Source of the DNA: Thunnus maccoyii | Taxonomy: Eukaryota; Chordata; Actinopteri; Scombriformes; Scombridae | DNA length: 64,000 nt | Direction of reading: 5' to 3' | Assembly (NCBI RefSeq): GCF_910596095.1 | Contig: NC_056534.1 | Coordinates: 11,176,490-11,240,489, forward strand | Shown here: positions 50,490-61,100 of the stretch, piece after piece | Position numbering within the stretch: position 1 is the stretch's first letter | How the letters are laid out: the number at the start of each line of letters is the position of its first letter | Notes under the pieces: generated by a model | Database searches by the model: none | Told to the model about the DNA's origin: nothing | What the model saw: only the letters and a program-made list of their open reading frames with translations | Made by a program: the position numbers and the translations under genes

Positions 50490-50767
50490 TTAAAGGTGCA
50501 GTGTGTAGGATTTAGTGTCATCACCGGTGTTTGGTTTGTCCGTTCTGGGCTACTGTAGAAACATGCCGGTGCAACATGGCGGCCTCCCTGGAAGAGGAGC
50601 CGCTCCCTACGTAGACATAAAAGGCTCATTCTAAGGTAACGAAAACACAATGACTCTAATTTTCAGGTGATTAAACACCAATTAAAACATACTTATGAAT
50701 ATTATATTCTATTTCTGCCAAATCTGTGTCGCTAGATGCCACTAAATCTTACACACTGGTCCTTTAA
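50490..50767. mobile_element. TTAA-flanked inverted-repeat MITE
   Basis: Element 50494-50763 (270 bp) with TTAA on each side. Left end AGGTGCAGTGTGTAGGATTT; the right end in reverse reads AGGACCAGTGTGTAAGATTT. The interior includes 'gtttggtttgtccgttctgg', a sequence I recognise as very common in teleost genomes. Non-coding. Confidence 0.82.
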
Positions 50768-52467
50768 CTCACAAGGATAATTTACTGCATGTGACAAATC
50801 GACAACATTAATAAGTTTTTAAAACCAAAAGGCAGGCCACAGAATCACAGACGTCTATTGCTGCAGCATTTTAAATTTGAATCTTGGTTCAGACGGCATG
50901 TGACCGTCAAAACACATTTGGGGACAAACGTGAGCATAATGTCCTTTATGAATAAGTCATTATTTGACTGTTCAGTTCATTTCGACAAACAACACAGAAC
51001 GAGTCTGTACAAGAGAGAGGACACACATTAGGGGGTTAATGAGGTTAACAATCTCTTTGCAATCTGTAGTGTCAATATTCTCACTGTGTCTGTGCTCACA
51101 TTTCCATTAGGGATTAACCATGCAGACTAATGAACCTAAATGACACTGGCGCATCGAGAACTAACTGTTCCCTGCATGTTGAGTCTCTGCAGAACTGGTC
51201 TGTCTTAAAACCAATTTGTCAGAGAAGCAACTGTCGGATGTGAAATTCACAATTGTAATGTAATTATTGACTTTGGTCAACCTGCTAGAAAACTTTGACT
51301 TCTTAAGTCTTCAGAGCAGTTTATTTATTTCTGACAAAAGAAATTATACTGTATTTTACTCTCTGAAAAAGTAGGATAAGGACAAAGATGACTCGATAAA
51401 TGTATGACAAAAGTCAAACAAGACATTCACCTTAAAGGAGCAAGGAACTTTCATTTTGTGTTGATTTTGGAGCCCCTTGTGGACAAAAGCGGTAGTGTTT
51501 CCTGGAATGAAGACTGCATTTCCCATGAGCACCACTGCCTGGTGTTATAAAGATCTTGGCTGGCGTGTGCTAGCTTTGTTTTGGAAGCAAGTGAAAGAAA
51601 GACGCAATACTATTTTCTTTTTTAAACACAGCTGTTTGCAGGATGCATAGTGATGAGGTAACATATCTGTTTGTGGCTATGTAAGATTAATAATTGTAAT
51701 ATGACGATGGTGAAGTAAAGATAACTTTCAGTAGCATTCATACACCTCGGTTACATGTAAGGCTGCATTTACACCAAATCCGGCAATGTCGCACCTTCCA
51801 GCAGGGTTGTGCGGAGGTGTGGGTGTGTTTATTTGTGCTTTAGAACTTAACCAGAAAATAACGTTTTATTTCTGTGATTCACTGCTTTGTTCTCGCTACC
51901 GCTGCTCCCTCTCTTCATTCACTCTCTCTCTCGTCGTGCTCACTCAGTTCACTCGTGCTGTCTCTCTTTTTCTCTCGGAAAGCCCAGACAAGTCTAACTT
52001 TACTTTTAACGTTATCAAACAAAGAAAAATCTCCTCCCCTCGTCCTAGTAACGTCTTTGTACTCCCTCATGCTACAATGCTACATGTAATCGAAGGCTCT
52101 TCCGGTCTGCGTTTCTTCTGATTTTGCGGGGAATCCGACCTGGGAGCAGGCATTTAGGATAACTATATAGAAATAGCCAATCTACTCGCTGAGGGTCTCG
52201 TTTGCTGATGTAGATCGTATAGAGGCATCATGACACTGTTTCATAACCAGTAAAAAACTCCTTGTAGTTGCGTTAATGATAGACTAGCTATCCACAAGAA
52301 TAGAGGAAGAAACCCATGATCATCATAATCATGGTTTGCGTAAACTCTTTAAGGACCACAAACCTCATTTTTAACTATGGTGAAAGCTCTTCACCTCAAG
52401 AGATTTCACAACGATCTAAGCAGAGTAAATTCTCCTAAAGCATATTTTTTTCTAACAGTTTATAGCC

Positions 52468-53424
52468 TTAAAGGACCATTTTGCCGATTTTATCTCTAGC
52501 TTTCCAAATTAGGGATATAGTGTGAAAAACACCTGCAGTTGTTGCCGATGTTCTCTGTGTCTCTGGGGCGCAGAGCACCAGTGCCGTCGTTTGACATGTA
52601 CAGTGACGTAGCGGGGGGAAGGAAGTACTACAGGCCTTCAAGTGGTGCTTTCAAGGACGGTCAAAGGTGGGTCTCCTAAACACTCTGCCTATCATGTTAC
52701 GTCAGGGAAAAGCAGACATTGAAATATTATACTACTAACTAGTGATGACACAGCATGATACACAGCTGAATATTGTGCTGTGGAATCAGATGAAACAGAG
52801 GGCGAAGGAGGAAGTGACCACCAGAGCTACGTCACAGTGGCAGTGAAAAGAGAAGCCCTGCAGCAGGAGAAGCTTTGCAGCATCGACTGGTGACCACTGA
52901 ACGCTGTGTGTTGGTAAACCTGACTGTTTTTTGACAGTTTTTAACCCCTTCATCTACAATTGTTTCCCAAACCAGACTGAAATGAACTCTGGCAGCTCTG
53001 GCTCTGGCTTGTGTGTCAGTAAGTTTGCATTGATCCACATAACTGACTCCAGCGCGCCATTTGTATTATGATCTGTGCACACCGATACGATATATCCAGA
53101 CTTCTGAATGAAAATAAGCCTCAGTAAAGAGATATAACACTGTTCACTAACTTTGTCTCTGCTTACCAGCCGCTCTGCTGGAAAACATTCTCACCTTCTG
53201 CATTCAGCAAACACACTGCCAGTAGCTGATTGGACGGGATTTGTGCAATGCATTCTGGTTGTTGTAGGATTCCCCTATAAGAACAATATGGGGAATCTAC
53301 AGCCTTTTTCTCAGTTTTCTCTAGTCATAGGGCACCAATTTCAAAAATAATTGCATATTTCTACTACATAGGTGACCTAGTTTTAAGAAATCATCATATT
53401 CACAGCAGTGAAGTTTCCCTTTAA
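52468..53424. mobile_element. TTAA-bounded repeat, probable DNA transposon remnant
   Basis: A block from TTAA-AGGACC (52468) to CCCT-TTAA (53421-53424), 949 bp between the flanks. The ends agree only over AGG and a few further bases, so the terminal inverted repeats are weak and the call rests mostly on the TTAA flanks. No coding capacity. Confidence 0.4.
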
Positions 53425-55722
53425 ATCTCAGTTTCACCATAAATGCTGCTTTAAACCTCACAGTGACCTCTAGTAGCAGTTAGATGACACAGATGAACTT
53501 CTCTTAAGACAAAACAGCCTCAAAGTGTATAGAAGGTAAATGAGGAATGAGGCTAATTAACAAACTTATTAGACTCTAGGAGCAAAATGTGAAGGTGATT
53601 TCAGTAACACCAGTCTACTTCATTTAATTGACAACTTTGAATAAATCCTGATTGGTGAGTTTTGATAATACAAGACCAAGCAAAACAAAAATGAATCAAA
53701 TACTTGTTTGATCAAACATTCTTGGCTGCCCCTGAATAGAGTCCCATGAGTATGTACTTTCTTTCATAGTTGCATTTGTAAATATTAACGGGTACGTGTG
53801 TCTTGGATAGAGCTGGTGTACCATGTTTTACTTTTTGCTGCGTGATAAAAATGCTTCCACGTGATCAAACATCAAAAAACCTGATCTACGAAAGTGCTAA
53901 TACACATTGTCAGTACAAATTATTTTCCCATTTTGGGGTAAATTATGCTCTCCATTTACAGATATTATGATGTATTGTAGATCATTATTGTGCTATTTAT
54001 TATATCCTGCAGAATTTCACACTGTAAATCATTTTCCATTTTTAGCAAATGATCTTGACAGTATTATATGAGCAGGATAGCAGCCCTAACTGGCAGTTAG
54101 AAATGGACTGCAAAAAAATGTAGGTTAATTCAAATTCACACCAGTAAATGCTCATTGCTTATTTACTTGCCAGGTCAAGAACTTGTTCAGACCTGGATAT
54201 GTGTATTTATACACACGTTTACAATATAACGTCATCTAATCCTGTTGGCACGTGAAGCTTCTACTGTTCAATGTTTATTAAGAGTGTGTCAGACACACAA
54301 ACTCAGCTGTTATTTTTTGGGCTGTAGTTTGACATGTTTTTATTACACTCTATAAAGGTATTTGTTATTTTGTTCACTGCCAGACTGCCAAAGACTGATG
54401 GAATTTCACATATAACCCCTTAAAATCCACCTCCAATGTCTACATGTTTAAGGATTTTTCTTGCTCACTCAACGTGCAAATGTGCACATTTTCACCTATT
54501 TTTTTGGATCTAGACAGCTGTTAGGCTGTTTTGAAGAGTCTTCATTTGTCCTTTGGATGTAATATTTCATATGACTGTTATACATTTTATTTATGACTTA
54601 TAACTGCAGTGTTTCACTCTCACATTGTGATGTAAGTTGAGACATATTTTATGTTGTGTGTTTTATGTTTGTCTGTACTTGATGTTGTTGCCTATTTTGG
54701 CTACAACACTTAAAGACTAATAAAAGGCTAATAAAATAAATGTTTTCTTTTGGATCACAATTACTTGTATTATTGATGATTAGAGTTATCACTATCACAC
54801 CTAAAAGACCTGAAACATGATTAACTAGGAGATGTGAACGCTGTTTGGTCATTATATGTAATTCGTGATGAATTCAAATAATGTTCAATGAAGTATATAA
54901 AAACATACATGACTTTTTCAATGCTTGTGCATAGTCTGCATCTACCTTGACTTCTACTCAGCAAACTTACAATAAGATACAAAAGCATAATTTTGTTGAA
55001 TTATGTGGATTTTTTCTATTGTTAGACTGGAACAAGGTGCTTTCAATGCATAAACGTTGTCCAGTATGGTCAAGAGATACGGCAGCTATTGAATGCTGAT
55101 GAGATCATCAATGTGTGTGTCTGTGTATTTCGCTACATGGCTGTAATCATGTCATCACTGATAGATGTCAGGGACAGCAGAAGAGATGCTTCCCTCTATG
55201 ATAAAGAACCAAACACTAAGACAGATCCAGGTAGTACTGACTTTGAATGTTTATTTAAAGTTATTCCCACTGCGCACCCCCTCCCTGTGTGAAAGCCTAG
55301 TCTGAAAGGAGGAGGATACAGGCCACTATAGCGCCACATCAGCACATTTACTAACAAGGCTACTTGTTTCATCACAACACCTTTGCCCACCACTGGTACG
55401 GCACTCTGTGCTGCCCTGTGATAACACACTAGCATGGTAAGGCTATTTGAGAAACAACCCCCAGATACAGTTCCAATAAGAGATGGGGCTCAGATTAGAA
55501 ACCGAGTGACTCCAATTAATCAATAGAAAAAAAGGAGGCAGTTTTACTAAATATCAAGTTCCACAGAGAAATAAAAATGGGGCGGATGGTAATGAGAGAC
55601 AAAGAGAAAATATTTAATTGAAAGTATCGTCTCTTGTTCCTCAATGTGGCCGCTGATCCGCAAGGCGTGCTTTGATGATGTCACTAGGGTTGAATGTTGA
55701 GGCTCGAGATGAACCCCAAGAT

Positions 55723-55794
55723 TCACAGCGTGGTCGTCGTCCTCCAATCAATGACACAGTTCTTCTCTCCTCCTTCCACACAAAAACGGATGGA
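55723..55794 (-). other. Orphan terminal-exon-like signal, unidentified
   Basis: On the - strand a strong acceptor (cctctctctctctttcag) precedes a 23-codon open stretch beginning SIRFCVEGGEKNCVIDW and ending in TGA, with ATTAAA about 105 nt downstream (plus 55614-55619). It lies downstream of eif3b on the same strand. I do not recognise the peptide, and it may be chance. Confidence 0.2.
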
Positions 55795-57097
55795 CTGAAA
55801 GAGAGAGAGAGGACGAGTTAAATACAGATTGAGGATGTGTGTGTGTCGTCTGAGTGCTAATAACAGAGATAATTATTCAGTCCAACTATGAGCCACGACA
55901 TACAAGTCAACTTGAATGTACATTGTTCTATAATGAGATGAATGTATAATATTTAAATTATTTGTACCTTTATATTGTGTAAAATCATGTTGAATATTAT
56001 TTTGTATCAAATAACTTTCTAACCACATTGTTATTAAAAACCAACATAATTTGTTCAAAGTAGATGAAACCTCCAGAAAAATGTCCAGTAGGTTAATAAG
56101 GTAAGGTTAATAATGAACCTTAAAACTACTTTAATGCATTACATTGGACATTTATTATTCATATGAAATTTTGAGGATGTTTGCCAAATCTGTGTATATA
56201 AATATCTGAAAAGCGGATATTGATTTCAGCCATATGACCCATCCTTCATTTATCACTTTATATTTGAATTAAACTACTGTTTGAATGTTGGAAAAAAATT
56301 AAACATTGGATTGGCAATGATCTGACTGAATGATTTACAGTGTATAAGTGCAACAAGCTGAGCTTTGTGCTCCAGCAGGTGTCTCCTAAAAATGCACCGT
56401 CACTCTGATCTATTGTTGCCCTCAGTGCTGTAAACTAATCTATTGTTAAAACAAAATGGAGGAAAACTAGTGAGCTGTGCTGACTGGAGAAGTGATGTGT
56501 GGAAGCACTTTGGATTTGGCACCGTAGATGGAAGAACTGTGGATAAAGGTGAGTCTGTTTGCTGCCTTACAGAAAAACACAGCTTATCACTCAGTCAGGC
56601 AGCCGAGCAGGAAACTGAACATTAATTCCACAACATAGTTTAGGATTAGGCTACGTGGACTGAAAAATTTGAGTTGGTTATCATTAGTTTAAACTTTTTT
56701 CTGAAAAAGCGGCTGTCCTAATCATCAGCAAGAGGCACTGACGCACCAACAGTGGTTGTCAGGTTTCCAATTCACAATACAATGCAGATGCTGTTTGAAA
56801 CCTTCTCATTTTCCCCTCATGTTGCTTTAATGATGCCAAAAGATGATGCAGATTATGTGGAATCGCTAATAATTGTGTATTTTTATACACACACGAGAAT
56901 AAATTCAGATGTTATGCAATGAATTTGGCTTGTAAAGGATGACCTGAGTGTTACAGGATCTCATAATAGAGCACAGAGAGGATCAAACTGGCAGCAGACT
57001 ACACAATAAAAACACTACACAAAGTTGTTACAATAAATCCTAATTGTGTGCTGGAGCTATCAGACTGTCTGCGTGTGAGCGTCACCTGCGTAGGGGA

Positions 57098-58107
57098 CTA
57101 CAGATCTCCAAGGGGAATGATTTCTTCGTTGATAAAAAACTCAATGGTCTCCTCCTCCCAGTCGTCCACATTGCTGTCCAGATCATCAGTGTCCACTCCT
57201 GGATGACAGAAAGACAATGTCAGTGGTGTTCTTAATTCAAGATAAAGACTGTAGGGGGGAAATAGAAAAGAGGAGGGGAGTCTCACCTCCTCTGAGCTCG
57301 AGGCGGAGGTCCTTCTGTTCCAAATAGGTCTGCTGCGCTGCCTCCCTGTAGAGGCGGTACTCCTCCATCATGGCCCTGCGCTTGTCCACCAGCTCCTACT
57401 CGCACAGATAAAAAATGTTCAGCTTCGTAACAGACTAATTATGCTTCTGATATACAGCTTGTTGCATTTTTATTACTGAAATATATTAATCATCAAGTCT
57501 CAATAAATTATGAAAAAAACTGTCTCTATGGACACTGCAATTATGCTACAAAGTGATTTGAGAGCTTGTAAATCTCTTCATGAGAGACATTAAGATGACT
57601 GCACGCACAAATTAAAACTGTGTTGCTAGCTTGTTTGATAAGCCTGAGGACAATTTGCAAAAAATTGCACTAAAAACGCACACAAACATGGTTTTAACCT
57701 AGAAATGAGGTAGCAGAAAGAGCCTAAATAGTTGTGAGAGCACCATTCCTCAAAAACTCCACTATATTCAGGTCAAATATAGATGTGAACAGCCTGGATG
57801 AGTTAAAAAAAATATTAGTCTAACCTTAGAAGCCTTTGACTGGCTCAGACGATCCTTCTGCTCAAAGATCTTCGAGTATTTCTTAAGGTCCTTCTTGATC
57901 ATCTGCAAAAGATGGAGGGATAGTTATTGGAAAGGAAGGTTGCACAGCCACAAATCAAATAACAAAGAACAATATCAAGTATGTGTTGTATGAATACACA
58001 TGATTGTTGCAGCTGTGAGCCTCAGATCAGAGTTAGAATCAGGAACTGCAGAGCAGCTCTCATACGAGGTGTCAGAAAAGTTATTTAGTTTGTCATCACT
58101 GGCTCCC

Positions 58108-58141
<34 letters not shown>

Positions 58142-61100
58142 GTATGTATAGATAAAATGGTACCTTGATCTGATCTACGCTGAGCAGGGTTGGAGGTCTT
58201 GGCCTCCAGAGCAGCTGACAGAAGCGATCCCTGTTGTTCTTCTGAAGAAGACGGCCTTGGAATGTCCACAGCCAGTATGCATTGTCCACCTACACACATG
58301 AAATAAAAGCGGAGGAAAGATGTGAGCGAAGGACAGGACGAGCTCAGCATGAATTTGCACATGGAACAGTCGGGTATCGCCGGTATCACGGCGCGGCACG
58401 AACCTTGTGGCTCCACCAGGAGACGGAGGTGACGACGTAGCGACCGGTCGGATCCCACTCCACGTCAGAGGCCATGTAGTGCTCGGCTATGTTCATCATG
58501 GTGCAGTCTGATGTGTCCACAAAGGCAAGAGCTCCGTTCATACTGCACACAGGGAGAGAGAGAGAGAAAAAAAGGAGAAGGTTATACACACATGAAGGCG
58601 TTCAGACACACACAACTGCAAATGTGTAACACTGTGAGCCTCAGATCAGAGTTAGAATCAGGAGCTAAGCTCTCATACGAGGTGTCAGAAAAGTTATTTA
58701 GTTTGTCATCAGCGGCTTCTTGTGTCCTTCACTATCACACATACACACACACAGAGATAAATAAAACTGACCTCCTGAGTCCAGCCAGCACCAAGAACTG
58801 TCCCTGGGGGCTCCAGAAGATGCTGTTGGCCTGCTGCTTGTCAAACATCTCTGTAGAAGACAAAGTGTCACATTCAGTTGAGGTTTACAGATGCCAAGAT
58901 GGTTTGAGAGACACAAGATGTATTAATTAGAGAATACGTCTGTCTGATCGACTTACTGATGAGCTCGATCTTGCCGTTGTTTTTGACGTGATAGAAGGAG
59001 GCGTTGATTCGGGGAGACTCTCCGTGGAGGACAGCGAACTTGCTGCCGTTGGGTTCCCACGCAAACGCAATGATGCTTTCTGGAAAAACAAAGACACAAC
59101 AGATAATAGATGAGTTTCTTTCTTGTTTCTATGGGAAACAATCAGTTGCTTTGTGTGTATGTACATATATATGTTCTTACCCTTCATCTCCACCACATCA
59201 ACAGGAACCTGCTTCTCTCTCATGCGGAAGATTTCAAAGTTGGTGACCACTCCCTGAAAAAGACAGAAAACTACATTTAGCATTTGATTTTTTTTTGCCA
59301 CAGCAGGTCTCTGCTAGTTTCCCTGTCTTCATCTCCCTCGGCGTACCTGCGTTCCTTTAGGAGTCCTGTCCACTTTCACGCAGAGATAATCTCCATTTCT
59401 CTGCCAGTGCAGTTTGCAGTCAACAACGTTGAACAGATTGCGGACCCGGATCTCTTGGCGGGAAGGCAACTGCATCAGAGTCACTCTGGCTGGGATGTCT
59501 TTGTCCTCAGGTACCCAGAATGCTATGATGTTGTCACCAGGAGACCATGAGAAGTCCCTGTAGACGCAAACAGATACTGGTCAAAATCTCCATACTGAAC
59601 ACTGACACTACAGAAGACATATAATGAGGAGAAAACCATAAAGGACTCTTACTTGATTCCAGTAATCTTGAGACTCTTCTTGTCGAGCAGGCCCATAGAC
59701 TAAAAGCAGCAGAAGCACAGTTTTAGTGTCACTTGAACACTTTATATAAATATAACTGCATGTTTTTTTTTTGGTTAAATCATCTTACAGGAGTCTCGTA
59801 GATGCTCAGCGTGTCTGGAGTCATCCTAGCAAAGAACTTCCCATCGTGGCTCCATCTGAAAACAAATTTCAACCATTATAACACATTCAAACACCGCAGG
59901 AGAAACGAATGTGACAACGACAATGCAGTGAAAAAGATTTTAGACAACGAACAGAGTGTACTGACTTGAATATGGGCCAGTGTGCGGAGCTCTCGCAGTG
60001 GAAGCCTCTCTTCTTCTGTCCGGTCAGAATGTCCCAGATGATGATGGCCTGTGGGTCCTCCTTGGTGTCCATCAGTGGGCTGAAGGTCACAACATACCTG
60101 GAAGACATCACAACAGCTCAGATAATGCACATTTCATCTAACGATATCCGTCATTTAGACCACTTCTGTATGTCTTCAGGATACTTTTTCTGTACATGTA
60201 ATACCCTTGTCATGCCCATAAAAACACACAATACAAGAAGATATAATGCAATGTTATTTATTTCTATCAAATAGCTAATAAATGTTTCTAAAGTGGACAC
60301 GAGCTGCAACAATTTGTTGATTAATCAATTATTTATCGTTAGAAAATTAATCGCCAACTATTTTCATAATGGATTAATCATTGAGTCATTTTTAGAAAAT
60401 AAAAAATGCTTAAATTATTTGTTTCCAGCTTCTGAAATATGACCAGGTTTCTTTAGTTTTCTATGAAAGTAAACTGTAAATGTCAACATTTCAGGTTGCA
60501 TCTTGGGCTTTGGGAAACAGCGATCAACATTTTCTGACATTCTGTAGACCAAACAACTAATCCAGAGAATAACTGACAGATTAATGGATTGTTGTAGCAG
60601 TTACAGCATCATTGATTACCTCTCACATGGTGAGAAGTCGATGAGTGACACGCCCTGATGGCTGAACCTCTGAATCTGTTTGAACTTCTCGCCACCCCAC
60701 AACGCGATGCCACGCTGATGGAAGGTGGCCAGGTAGGTGCCTTTGGGAGACCAGCGCACGTAAGTCTCTGTCCAGCGCTGCAGGGAAAACACAGAAACTT
60801 AATTAATCTGCAACCAACACTGTTCGATTATATTTAATAAAAACCTATAAGTCCAATGACTTACTGCTCTCTCTTCAGCTGTGATTGGCTCCTTAGCATC
60901 ATTGGAGAAAATGGCTGTCCTCTCTCCAGCTTCGTAGATCACACTGTACTGGTCACGACAGTCTGGATCCTCGATCCAATGGCGCATATTACCCTGGACA
61001 GACAAACGTACAGAGTTAATAGAGGCTACAATATACGAGTTGTACTGCTGTTGGGTTTTATGGGGTCAAAACCAAATTCATGCAGCATGTTTAGTAACTA

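Larger units (their letters stand above)
49201..57097. other. Intergenic interval between chst12 and eif3b
   Basis: No complete gene. It holds a telomere-like repeat island next to (CA)n (49345-49665), the common 'aaggcaaatttatttatatagc' teleost motif near 49990, an inverted-repeat TTAA element (50490-50767), a second TTAA-bounded block (52472-53420), a dense AT-rich stretch (53.4-55.0 kb) and an orphan terminal-exon-like signal on the - strand (55723-55794). Between 55.8 and 57.1 kb I see nothing identifiable apart from the presumed eif3b 3' UTR, where no canonical polyadenylation hexamer was found. Confidence 0.55.

Noticed and set aside
55089..55292. 67-codon plus-strand frame
   Set aside because: No recognisable motif; partly GT-repeat-derived at the start, and no matching upstream or downstream exon was found.
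58020..58036. A 12-base match of the snoRNA D-box end to the start of 28S rRNA (CCTCAGATCAGA)
   Set aside because: It includes the D box itself, which is not available for guiding; treated as coincidence.
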